Of a stretch of DNA of 64,000 nucleotides, positions 12,224 through 20,112 are shown in pieces. Every line of letters begins with the position of its first letter. Position 1 is the stretch's first letter. Origin of the DNA: DAHUYF01 sp035509275 (GTDB lineage Bacteria > Pseudomonadota > Alphaproteobacteria > ATCC43930 > CGMCC-115725); contig DATJLU010000078.1 in the NCBI GenBank assembly GCA_035509275.1, positions 14,557 to 78,556 on the forward strand, written 5' to 3'. The notes beneath the pieces were generated by a model. The model was not told where the DNA came from. It made no database searches and saw nothing but the letters and a program-made list of their open reading frames with translations. The translations under genes and the position numbers were made by a program.

Positions 12224-13276
12224 CTATGAGAGCCTCGGGGGCTTGGGCGGCGCTTGCCGTAATTCTAGCAGCCGCAAGCGGCGTTGCACGGGAAAGAATT
12301 GCCAGCCGAGGGCGCGCGCGAGAAGGCCCCACAGACCCTGCGGCGCCAGCAGCATGACGGCGACGGCCAGCGCACCCAGCGTAATCAGATACCAAGCGCC
12401 GTAATCCACGAGCAGCGCGCGCAGCCCGAAGAACACGATGGTGCCGAGGATCGGCCCTTCGATGCTGCCGATGCCGCCGATGACGACGATGAAGATGACG
12501 TTCGCCGTCCAGTCGCCGACGCTGAAGGCGGCGTCGGGGGAGATGCGCAGCTTCTCGAGAAACGCGAGGGCGCCGACGAGGCCGGCGATGCCGGCGGCGA
12601 TGATATGGACGGCGAGCTTGGTGCCGCGATTGTCGACGCCGACGCTCGCCGCGGCCCTCTCGGAGTCGCGGATCGCCGTCAGCGCCAGGCCCTGACGCGA
12701 GCGCAGCCAAAGGAAGACCAGCAACACCGCCCCCGCGCCAAGCGCAAGGCCGAGGTAGTAGACGACGATGTCGCGGGCCGCGCGGCTCTGGGCAAGGCTC
12801 AGCACGACAGCGACGGGAAGGCTCATGCCGGTGCCACCGCCGAGCGGCTTCACCAGCGCCAGCAGGAGGCGGAAGACCTCGGCAACGACCCAGCTGCCGA
12901 TGGCAAAATAGGCACCGCGCAGACGAAAGACGACGAAAGCGGTGGGCAGCGCGATGACGGCCGCAGCGATGCCGGCAAGAGCGATCGCCGGCACCGGCGG
13001 AACGCCCAGCAGCACGGCGAGCGCGAAGAAACCGTAGCCGCCAAGGCCGACATAGGCCTGCTGACCGACGGAAACCAGACCGGTATAGCCGGCGAGCAGG
13101 TTCCACGCCTGGGCCAACGCAAGGTAATAGAAGATCTCGACGGCAAGCCGCATGTCGCCGCTGTCGCCCCAGAGGGGCAAGCTCAGCAGCGCCGCGACGA
13201 TCAGGGCGGCAGCCGCCAGCGCGACGCGACTGGCTCTGGTGGAGCGGTCGATGCGATAGGCGCCGGCGCGGAGCAT
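12224..13276 (-). CDS. livM: branched-chain-type ABC transporter permease LivM
   Basis: A 350-residue polytopic inner-membrane permease of the LivM group, with the hallmark QAWNLLAGYTGLVSVGQQAYVGLGGYG near residue 60, the cytoplasmic coupling loop TAIRDSERAAASVGVD and the C-terminal VIFIVVIGGIGSIEGPILGT. The frame is open 84 bases further upstream, but the ATG at 13276 overlaps the livH stop by one base (TGATG), which indicates translational coupling and sets the start. In this operon it probably imports an aromatic or amide-like compound rather than leucine. Confidence 0.92.
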   Translation of the reverse strand: MLRAGAYRIDRSTRASRVALAAAALIVAALLSLPLWGDSGDMRLAVEIFYYLALAQAWNLLAGYTGLVSVGQQAYVGLGGYGFFALAVLLGVPPVPAIALAGIAAAVIALPTAFVVFRLRGAYFAIGSWVVAEVFRLLLALVKPLGGGTGMSLPVAVVLSLAQSRAARDIVVYYLGLALGAGAVLLVFLWLRSRQGLALTAIRDSERAAASVGVDNRGTKLAVHIIAAGIAGLVGALAFLEKLRISPDAAFSVGDWTANVIFIVVIGGIGSIEGPILGTIVFFGLRALLVDYGAWYLITLGALAVAVMLLAPQGLWGLLARALGWQFFPVQRRLRLLELRQAPPKPPRLS

Positions 13277-14142
13277 CACTCGGCCTGCTTGGGAAACAGG
13301 CCGCGCGGCCGCAGCACGAGAACGAGCAGGAAAGCGATATGGCCGGCGAGGATCTCCCAACCCGGGTCGAGCGCCGCGCCCAGCGACTGGGCGATACCGA
13401 GCAAGACGCCGCCGGCCAGCGTTCCCCAGAGGCTCCCAAGGCCGCCAATGATCACCGCCTCGAAGGCATAGAGCAGCCGCGCCGGCCCGATGCTCGGATC
13501 GAAATTGGTGCGGATCGCGAGCAATACGCCGGCGAGAGAGACGACGGCGAGGGCGAGCGCGGTGGCGAGCGCAAAAACGTGACGAATCTCGACCCCGGAA
13601 AGTTGCGCCGTGTCCGCATCGTCGGAAACCGCGCGGAAGGCGCGACCGAGCGCAGTGCGATAGAGCAGCTGCTCCAGCAGGGCAATCACGACAACCGCGA
13701 CGATGAAGACGATGGCGGGCAGCCAGCCGATGGCGAGCTGGTCGCCGAGCCTGAGGCTCGCTGTCTCGAGCGCGCCGGCCTGAAGCCGGCGGCTATCGGC
13801 GCTGAAGGCCTCGAGCAGCGCATTCTGGATGATGACCGACAGGCCGAAGGTGACCAGCAGCGGCGGCAGGAGACCGCCGCTCAGAGTGAAATTGAGCAGG
13901 CCGCGCTGCAGCGCATAGCCGAAGGCGAACATCAACGGCACGACCAGAACCAGGCTCGCCAGGGGATGCATGCCCGTCGCCTGCACGATGACGAGCGCGC
14001 AATAAGCCGAGAGGACGATAAGGTCGCCATGCGCGATGTTGACGAGGCGCATGACACCGAACATCAGCGACAGGCCGGCGGCAAAGAGCGCGTAGAGCCC
14101 GCCGAGCAGCGCGCCTTGCAGGATGATGTTGAGCCAGGCCAT
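13276..14142 (-). CDS. livH: branched-chain-type ABC transporter permease LivH
   Basis: A 288-residue membrane permease of the LivH group. It opens with LNIILQGALLGGLYALFAAGLSLMFGVMRLVNIAHGD, a family signature, and carries GRAFRAVSDDADTAQLSGV at the coupling loop and FEAVIIGGLGSLWGTLAGG near the end. About eight hydrophobic segments are visible. It sits 12 bases after livF and overlaps livM by one base. It forms the membrane channel with LivM and is powered by LivG and LivF. Confidence 0.92.
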   Translation of the reverse strand: MAWLNIILQGALLGGLYALFAAGLSLMFGVMRLVNIAHGDLIVLSAYCALVIVQATGMHPLASLVLVVPLMFAFGYALQRGLLNFTLSGGLLPPLLVTFGLSVIIQNALLEAFSADSRRLQAGALETASLRLGDQLAIGWLPAIVFIVAVVVIALLEQLLYRTALGRAFRAVSDDADTAQLSGVEIRHVFALATALALAVVSLAGVLLAIRTNFDPSIGPARLLYAFEAVIIGGLGSLWGTLAGGVLLGIAQSLGAALDPGWEILAGHIAFLLVLVLRPRGLFPKQAE

Positions 14143-14154
14143 GCGGCGTCGCCG

Positions 14155-14853
14155 TCAGAGGCCGAAATAAGCGAGCCTGATCCGCGCGCGCGTCAGCGCG
14201 GCGGGCGCGCCTTCGAGCGTCACCCGGCCCTCCTGCAGGCAGTAGATGCGGTCGGCTTCGGCGAGCGCGCGGCTGGTGTCCTGCTCCACGATCAGAACTG
14301 TCGTTCCCTCGGCGCGGATGCCGGGAAGCGCGGCGTAGACGTCGCGGATGACCCGCGGCGCCAAACCGAGGCTGATCTCGTCGCAAAGCAGCAGCCGCGG
14401 ATTGGCCATGAGCGCACGGCCGATCGCGGCCATCTGCTGCTCGCCGCCGGAGAGCGCGGTTGCCGCCGCGCGCCGACGCGCGGCGAGCGCGGGAAACAAG
14501 CCGTAGACGCGCGACAGCGTCCACGGCCCGCCGCGACCACATTGCGCCCCCATGCGCAGATTCTCCTCGACCGTGAGCGAGGGGAAGAGACGCCGGCCCT
14601 CGGGTACCAAGGCGATGCCGCGGCGCACGATCCGACTGGGCGCGAGCGAGCCGATCGGCGCGCCGGCGAAGCGGATGCAATCGGGCGGCGTGCGCAGAAG
14701 ACCGGTGATCGCGCGCAACAGCGTCGTCTTGCCGGCGCCGTTGGCGCCGATGATGGCCACCGTCTCGCCTTCCTCGACCTTGAGATCGATGCCGTAAAGC
14801 GCCTGGAAATCGCCATAGGCGGCGGTGAGCCCGCGGATCTCGAGCAAGCTCAT
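14155..14853 (-). CDS. livF: ABC transporter ATP-binding protein LivF
   Basis: A 232-residue ATPase with Walker A GANGAGKT, the LivF-typical TGLL segment after it, signature LSGGEQQMAAIGRALM and Walker B LLLCDEISLGLAP. The ATG at 14853 overlaps the livG stop by four bases (ATGA), so the longer open frame upstream is not used. It is the second nucleotide-binding subunit of the Liv-type importer, acting with LivG on the cytoplasmic face of LivHM. Confidence 0.92.
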   Translation of the reverse strand: MSLLEIRGLTAAYGDFQALYGIDLKVEEGETVAIIGANGAGKTTLLRAITGLLRTPPDCIRFAGAPIGSLAPSRIVRRGIALVPEGRRLFPSLTVEENLRMGAQCGRGGPWTLSRVYGLFPALAARRRAAATALSGGEQQMAAIGRALMANPRLLLCDEISLGLAPRVIRDVYAALPGIRAEGTTVLIVEQDTSRALAEADRIYCLQEGRVTLEGAPAALTRARIRLAYFGL

Positions 14854-15578
14854 GCCGCCTCGATGCCGAGATAGATTTCCTGTACCGCGGGATCGGCCAT
14901 GACGGTGGCGGGCTCGCCTTCGGCGATGACACGGCCGAAATTGATCACGACCAGTCGCTGCACCACCGCGACCAGCGCATGAACGATATGCTCGATCCAG
15001 ATGATCGACAGGCCCGCCGCATGGATCTCCTTGATGGTCGCGATCAGCACCTGGCATTCGCCCTCGGTGAGGCCGCCGGCGATCTCGTCGAGCAGCAGCA
15101 CCTTGGGATCGCCGGCCAGTGCGCGGGCGAGCTCGAGCCGCTTGCGCTCGAGCAGCGTCAGACTGCCGGCAGCCACATTGGCCTTGGGCAGCAGCCCGGT
15201 CCGCTCGAGCACGGCAACGCAGCTCTCATAGCAGGCCGCTTCCGCACGGCTGCCGCCGAAAGCGGCGGCGACCAGAAGGTTCTCGAGCACGGTCATGCCG
15301 GCGAAGGGATGCGGGATCTGGTAGGAGCGGCCGATCCCGAGGCGGCAGCGGCGATAGGCCGGAAGCGCGGTGATGTCGCGCCCGGCGAAATGAACGCGCC
15401 CGGCCGAGGGGCGCAGATCGCCGCTGATCAGGTTGAACATCGTGCTCTTGCCGGCGCCGTTGGGCCCGAGAATGCCGAGCGCCTGGCCTTCGTCCAAGGC
15501 GAGCGACAAACCGTCGATCACCTTGAGTGCGCCGAAGCTCTTGGCGAGCCTTTCCAGGCGAAGCAGTGGCATCGTCAT
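14850..15578 (-). CDS. livG: ABC transporter ATP-binding protein LivG
   Basis: A 242-residue ATPase with Walker A GPNGAGKST, Walker B VLLLDEIAGGLT and the LivG-like FNLISGDLRPSAGRV and GIGRSYQIPHPFAGMTVLENL segments. The ABC signature reads GSLTLLERKRLELARAL rather than a canonical LSGGQ, a variation often seen in LivG proteins (LSYGxQRRLE), here with LTLLERKR. It lies 31 bases after the Liv-type binding-protein gene and overlaps livF by four bases. Confidence 0.92.
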   Translation of the reverse strand: MTMPLLRLERLAKSFGALKVIDGLSLALDEGQALGILGPNGAGKSTMFNLISGDLRPSAGRVHFAGRDITALPAYRRCRLGIGRSYQIPHPFAGMTVLENLLVAAAFGGSRAEAACYESCVAVLERTGLLPKANVAAGSLTLLERKRLELARALAGDPKVLLLDEIAGGLTEGECQVLIATIKEIHAAGLSIIWIEHIVHALVAVVQRLVVINFGRVIAEGEPATVMADPAVQEIYLGIEAA

Positions 15579-15609
15579 CAGACCGGGCCCGGGCGGCGAA
15601 ACCCGCGCT

Positions 15610-16896
15610 TCAGACGATCGCCTCCATCTTGCCGCCGGCCGGGATCATCGCTGCGGTCGCGTTGGAGGTGATGACGAGATCGTACTTGAAGGCGCCGCCG
15701 TGCCGCCACTGGCCGCCGACCAGCGGCGTCTTGGCGACATTCTTGACCGGACCCTTGCCCCAGGCGATCGGCCCGACAATGGTATGGAGATCGGTCTTGA
15801 CCAGCGCGTCCAGCGTCGCTGCGCGCTCGCCCGGTGCTTTCGCGCGCTTCATGACGTCGGCGGCGACCTCGAAGAGCGCGTGAGCGAAGCCGATCGGCTG
15901 CGTCCATTGCCGCTTGGTGGCCGCGGTGTAAGCGTCGGCGAGCTGCTTTGCGCTCTGGCCGGTGAGAGAAGATTTGAACGGGTGGCTGGGCGTCCACCAG
16001 ATTTCGGTCGAGAGATTGTGCCCGTTGTCGCCGAGCGCCTCGATCGCCGAGGGAAAGAGCAGCGCCTTGCCGACCGAGGCGATCTTCGGCTTGAACCCCT
16101 GCTGGATCGCCTGCGTCCAGAAGGTCGTCCAGTCGGGCGGAATGACCACGCCGGTGACGATCTCGGCCTTGCCGTCGCGGAAGGCCGCGATCTGCGCCGA
16201 GAAATTGTCGGTGAGATCCTGGAATCGGCCGGGATCGATGAGCGTGTAGCCTTCCTTGTCGAGCACCGGCGGAAAGCCGAGCTTCTTGTCGCCCCAGGCA
16301 TTGCCGTCGCCGTCATTGGGGAAGAGCCCGCCCACCACCTTGTTGGTAGGGAGCTGCTTCCACATGTCGGTGTAGACGGCGATGACATCCTCCAATCCCC
16401 AGAAGAAATGGTAGGTGTATTTGAACCCGGTGCCGGGCTTGCCGCCGCGGGCGAAGAACCAGGGCTGCCACGGCGCCACCGACGAAACGCACGGCACCTC
16501 GTTCACTTCGCATTGGTCGGAGACGGGGTTGGTGGTCTCCGGCGTCGAGGCGACGAGCATCAAGTCGATCCGATCATTGTTGATGAGATCGGCCGCGACC
16601 TCGGCAGCGCGGTTGGGGTTGGATTGGCTGTCCTTGACAATGATCTCCACCGGCACCGTGGTGCCGCCGATCGTGACGCCGTGCTTGAAGGTCTCGCGGA
16701 CTTGCGCCAGGACGAAGCTGTCGGCTTCGCCGAAGGGCGCGAGCGGCCCGGTCTGCGGGCTGACATAGCCGAGCTTGAAGCTCTTCCCGGCGGCGATCGC
16801 CGGGAACCCCAGCGCCGCCGCGGCAGCGATGGCGCTGCCTCCCTGGATCAACCGGCGCCGCGTGACCGGCGGCGCTCGTCGCAGCGTCTTGGCCAT
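15610..16896 (-). CDS. Liv-type ABC transporter substrate-binding protein
   Basis: A 428-residue type I periplasmic binding protein (Leu/Ile/Val-receptor superfamily, Peripla_BP_6) with a twin-arginine-like leader (TRRRLIQGGSAIAAAAALGFPAIAAG). The mature part starts FKLGYVSPQTGPLAPFGEAD and has the expected NRAAEVAADLINNDRIDLML segment. The start at 16896 follows GAGGGAGGAAAGC, so the longer open frame is rejected. It feeds LivHMGF encoded immediately downstream. Relatives of this length often bind aromatic acids, amides or urea rather than amino acids. Position beside hydroquinone dioxygenase genes points the same way. Confidence 0.9.
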   Translation of the reverse strand: MAKTLRRAPPVTRRRLIQGGSAIAAAAALGFPAIAAGKSFKLGYVSPQTGPLAPFGEADSFVLAQVRETFKHGVTIGGTTVPVEIIVKDSQSNPNRAAEVAADLINNDRIDLMLVASTPETTNPVSDQCEVNEVPCVSSVAPWQPWFFARGGKPGTGFKYTYHFFWGLEDVIAVYTDMWKQLPTNKVVGGLFPNDGDGNAWGDKKLGFPPVLDKEGYTLIDPGRFQDLTDNFSAQIAAFRDGKAEIVTGVVIPPDWTTFWTQAIQQGFKPKIASVGKALLFPSAIEALGDNGHNLSTEIWWTPSHPFKSSLTGQSAKQLADAYTAATKRQWTQPIGFAHALFEVAADVMKRAKAPGERAATLDALVKTDLHTIVGPIAWGKGPVKNVAKTPLVGGQWRHGGAFKYDLVITSNATAAMIPAGGKMEAIV

Positions 16897-16925
16897 GCTT
16901 TCCTCCCTCGAAAGTTCCGTTCGCG

Positions 16926-17390
16926 TCAGCGGCGCTTCAGCCAGGGGTAGCGCGCCGTATCGGCGCCGGCGTAATCGGGATCGAGATAGATGAAACAGCG
17001 CTGAATCTTCCAATCGCGGATCTCGAACACGTCGCACCAGCGACCCGCGCCCCATTCCGGCACACCCGCACGCCAGGGTCCGTCGCGGTGTTCGCCATGG
17101 CTGGTGCCTTCACAGGCGAGGACGTCGCCGCCGGAGAAGACCCAGTTGAAATGCGCATAGTCGTGCTCGATCGACTTGACGGTACCGCCGACATCGGCGA
17201 AGAGCTTGCCGATCTGGTCCCTGCCCGAGGCCAGCCCCCATTTCGGGAAATAGACCTGGGCGTCATCGGCAAAGAGATCGAGGATGCTGCCGCCATCCGG
17301 GGTCACGCCGCCTTTGTCGAAGGCCTTCAAGTATTCGAGCGCGACCGATTTCCTCTGCTCGTCCGTCATCGTCGTGCGCGTCAGCGCCAT
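16926..17390 (-). CDS. SnoaL/NTF2-like protein
   Basis: A 154-residue small alpha+beta-barrel protein of the SnoaL-like (NTF2) type. Features are the N-terminal helix VALEYLKAFDKGG, the DLFADDAQVYFPKWGLASGRDQI segment, the central YAHFNWVFSGGDVLACEGTSHGEHRDG strand pair and a C-terminal VFEIRDWKIQRCFIYLDPDY. A GGAGGAG box touches the ATG at 17390. It lies between the dioxygenase and transporter genes of one operon, 55 bases after the large-subunit gene. NTF2-like proteins may be isomerases, hydrolases or non-catalytic binders. A role on the ring-cleavage product or the imported ligand is inference. Confidence 0.85.
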   Translation of the reverse strand: MALTRTTMTDEQRKSVALEYLKAFDKGGVTPDGGSILDLFADDAQVYFPKWGLASGRDQIGKLFADVGGTVKSIEHDYAHFNWVFSGGDVLACEGTSHGEHRDGPWRAGVPEWGAGRWCDVFEIRDWKIQRCFIYLDPDYAGADTARYPWLKRR

Positions 17391-17445
17391 GGGCTCCTCC
17401 CGATCATGCTCAGCGCAGATACCAGCGCGGTCTCTCGGGGCGACG

Positions 17446-18429
17446 TTAGAAGACGACCGGCACGACCGGCGCCTTTCCGCTCTCGATGAGAGCCGGGATC
17501 GCGTTCGAATTGTTCTCCCAGACCAGCAGCATCGAGCGCTTGGGCGAGAAGCCCTGATGGCGGATATCCGCCGGCATGGCGCAGATATCGCCGGCGCGGC
17601 AGATGACGCGGGCGCGCGGCGCGCCGGTCTCCTTGTGCTTGATCTCCCAGATGATCTCGTCGGAGAGCTGCATGAACCACTCGACGCGGTCATTGCCATG
17701 CTCGACCGGCAGGATGAACTCCTCGGAGGTGGGGCAGTAGAGGCTGTCCTTCACCACCGAGCAGACCGACGGATTCCAGGTGACGTCGGAGCGCGAGAGA
17801 TAGGCGAAGAGGTTGAAGGCCGAGACCTCGCCCTCGAAGCCCGGCTCGGGATAGACTTCCGGCTGATCTTGCGGCACGTCGGCGAAATGGCGATTGACGG
17901 GGTAGCCGCTGGTGTCGCTGCGCAACGGCGTGTCGCCGGGCAGACCCACCATGCGCCTGGCGGTGACGCGCTGCCGCTCGATCGCCCGCTTGTTGTCGCC
18001 GTCCTTGCGCCCATAAGGCTGCTTGGTCTCCTCGGGCGCGGCGAAGGGATCGTAGCCGCGGTTGGTCCAGTCCTCGAGGATCGCCTTGAAGGTTGCCATC
18101 AGGTCTTCGGACTTATAGGTCTCGTTGTAATCGCGTCCGGCCTTGCGATACGCGTCGTTGAAACGGCCGGCGAACATGTCGACGGTGCCGTAGTGATTGA
18201 GCGTGCCGAAGACGCCGTCGAAATTGACCGTGCCGTAGAAGAAGTTCCAAGCGATGTCGCGCTGCAGCGCGCGCAGGAAGATATCCGCCGCCATCGTATG
18301 CGTGCCCTTGGGCCAGCGGATATGGACGAAGTACTCGTCGCGATGGAACTCGAACGCGCCCTTCTTGAAGCGGCGATAGCCATAGTAATTGTCGGGCTCG
18401 GAAGCCTGCACGGCGAACGCTGTGGACAT
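17446..18429 (-). CDS. hqdB: hydroquinone 1,2-dioxygenase, large (catalytic) subunit
   Basis: A 327-residue protein matching the large subunit of two-component extradiol hydroquinone dioxygenases (HapD/PnpD/HqdB) over its whole length, for example FHRDEYFVHIRWPKGTHT, SDVTWNPSV and CAMPADIRHQG. The Fe(II) ligand set known for PnpD (His, Asn, Glu, then His 41 residues later) is present with identical spacing: His244, Asn246, Glu250, His291. The enzyme opens hydroquinone to 4-hydroxymuconic semialdehyde. It lies 11 bases after the small-subunit gene. No 4-hydroxymuconic semialdehyde dehydrogenase gene is visible in the window, so that step must be encoded elsewhere. Gene symbols for this family vary (hapD, pnpD, hqdB). 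Confidence 0.9.
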   Translation of the reverse strand: MSTAFAVQASEPDNYYGYRRFKKGAFEFHRDEYFVHIRWPKGTHTMAADIFLRALQRDIAWNFFYGTVNFDGVFGTLNHYGTVDMFAGRFNDAYRKAGRDYNETYKSEDLMATFKAILEDWTNRGYDPFAAPEETKQPYGRKDGDNKRAIERQRVTARRMVGLPGDTPLRSDTSGYPVNRHFADVPQDQPEVYPEPGFEGEVSAFNLFAYLSRSDVTWNPSVCSVVKDSLYCPTSEEFILPVEHGNDRVEWFMQLSDEIIWEIKHKETGAPRARVICRAGDICAMPADIRHQGFSPKRSMLLVWENNSNAIPALIESGKAPVVPVVF

Positions 18430-18440
18430 GGCGATCTCCC

Positions 18441-18938
18441 CTATTTCGTCTGGCAGATCTCGGCCCAGCGCTCGACGGTGACATCGCCCGCCATGGTCTG
18501 GATCGTCAGCACCGAGGGTTGATCGGCGTGGAATTGATAGGCAGAGCCCTGGGGCAGCAGCGTCATATGTCCGCGGCCGGCGACGACGCGGCCCATCTTC
18601 CGGCCAGCGGGCGCCGCGGCGAGGCGGATCGCGCCGCTCCTGTCGGCTGCCACCAGCGGCGCCTCCGGTTTCATCAGCCGCACCTCGACCCGGCCATCCA
18701 TCACCAGGGCGAACTCGTCATGGGCGCAGGCGTACCAGGACGAGGTTCCCTCGGCGCGCAAGGCTTCGATGACGTAGTCGAAATTCTTGCCGACGGCGAC
18801 CCGCTCATAGGGCGGCGACTTCTCCGCCACCTCGAAGACGTTGGAGAAGACATAGTTCCGGGGGTCGTCGTCGATCACCTCGACGCCACCTTTCTGATAG
18901 TTGCGCAACGAGCCGAAGACGGTCTTCACGTCGGTCAT
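18441..18938 (-). CDS. hqdA: hydroquinone 1,2-dioxygenase, small subunit
   Basis: A 165-residue cupin-like protein matching HapC/PnpC small subunits: FGSLRNYQKGGVEVI, DDPRNYVFSNVFEVAEKS, AHDEFALVMDGRVEVRL and the C-terminal GDVTVERWAEICQTK. The start at 18938 is supported by an AGGAG box. The open frame extends well upstream, but that part has no family resemblance. As first gene of the ten-gene operon it is the likely head of the transcript, 110 bases after the AraC-family gene. With the large subunit it forms an alpha2beta2 dioxygenase in described cases. Confidence 0.9.
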   Translation of the reverse strand: MTDVKTVFGSLRNYQKGGVEVIDDDPRNYVFSNVFEVAEKSPPYERVAVGKNFDYVIEALRAEGTSSWYACAHDEFALVMDGRVEVRLMKPEAPLVAADRSGAIRLAAAPAGRKMGRVVAGRGHMTLLPQGSAYQFHADQPSVLTIQTMAGDVTVERWAEICQTK

Positions 18939-19048
18939 GCCGACCACTCCTCTTGCGAGCGTGTCTAAGGAGCATGCTAGGCGCGCCGGCGCCGCCCTTT
19001 CCTGCACGAATAGGAAGAAAAGCCAGCACAAAATTGCGGCGGAGAGTC

Positions 19049-19963
19049 CTAGTGCCGGAGGGCGGCGCGGTAGGCGGCGGGCGTCGTGCCGCAATAGCGC
19101 CGGAACCGCCGGGTGAAGTGCTCCTGGTGGCAGAAGCCGCAATCGATGGCGATGGCCGAGATCGGCAGCTCATCCGCCGACAACAGCCGCTTGGCGCGCT
19201 CGAGGCGCTGCCGCAGCAGATACTGGTGCGGCGGGAGACCGGTGGCGAGCTTGAACTGCCGTGCAAAATAGACCGGGCTGAGGGCGGTGGCGGCGGCCAG
19301 CTCGGCAAGGCTCGGATCGTCGCCAAGATGGGCCTCGATGTACTCGACGGCGCGCCGCAGTTGCCGCTGACTGAGCCCGCGCGGGCGCGCGGCGGGCGTG
19401 CCGATGGCCCCTGCGGTCGAATGCGAGCGGATCAGCCGGGCCGCGGCCGCGCGGGCGAGATGGTCGACATAAAGCGCGGTCGCCGCGCTCCCTTCGCAGA
19501 GCTGGTCGCGCAGCGCGATGGCGATCTGCTCGAGCAAGGGATCGAGGGTGCCCAGTCCGGGGACGATGCGCGGCACCTCGCCGCTGCCCGCGAACGCCGC
19601 TGCCATCTCGTCGACGACGGCGCGGCTCAGATAGAAATGGATGGTGTCCAGCTCCGCCTCGAGCCTGACCCCGAAGCTGACGCCGCCGGGCATGATGAAG
19701 GCGCCGCCCGGCGGGATGAGGCGAGTTTCCTGCCGCCCGTCGAGCGTGCGGCAGACTCGGACCGGCCCGCTCAGATGCACGACGACGAGGTGATCGGCGA
19801 CCGGTTGGAACAGCCCCTCGAAGGGCGCCTCGCGCTGGGTCGAGGCAAACACCGAGCGCCAACCGAGGGCGTCGCTCGATGCCCAGATGCGCGTTCCCGC
19901 CCGCGTCACAAGCCCATGCGTCTCGGCAAGCGACCTGACCGAGCTGGAGGCTCCTCCCCGCAT
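19049..19963 (-). CDS. AraC-family transcriptional regulator
   Basis: A 304-residue AraC/XylS regulator. The N-terminal 180 residues form a cupin-like sensing domain resembling the AraC-binding-like part of AndR/FeaR-type activators (LVVVHLSGPVRVCRTLDGR, LIPPGGAFIMPGGVSF). The C-terminal 100 residues hold two helix-turn-helix units (SLAELAAATALSPVYFARQFKLATG and PISAIAIDCGFCHQEHFTRRFRR). GAGGAGG directly precedes the ATG at 19963, which is chosen over an upstream ATG. It sits immediately upstream of the hydroquinone dioxygenase operon and divergent from the maleylacetate-reductase-like gene, so it probably controls both. The inducer is unknown. Confidence 0.9.
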   Translation of the reverse strand: MRGGASSSVRSLAETHGLVTRAGTRIWASSDALGWRSVFASTQREAPFEGLFQPVADHLVVVHLSGPVRVCRTLDGRQETRLIPPGGAFIMPGGVSFGVRLEAELDTIHFYLSRAVVDEMAAAFAGSGEVPRIVPGLGTLDPLLEQIAIALRDQLCEGSAATALYVDHLARAAAARLIRSHSTAGAIGTPAARPRGLSQRQLRRAVEYIEAHLGDDPSLAELAAATALSPVYFARQFKLATGLPPHQYLLRQRLERAKRLLSADELPISAIAIDCGFCHQEHFTRRFRRYCGTTPAAYRAALRH

Positions 19964-20112
19964 GACCTCCTCCTCGCCGGCGGGTGGCCTGTCGCGACCC
20001 TTCTCACGCCTGGCGGGCAAATCTTAGCGCGGATTTCGCACACCGTCATGCGCTGCGTTGCGCTCGACTTTTCCCGGAACTGGGCCACCATGGAGGCGGG
20101 AGGAACGCCGTC

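Noticed and set aside
12224..13360. An earlier start for livM at 13360
   Set aside because: The extra residues lack any family match. The TGATG coupling to livH at 13276 fits the true start.
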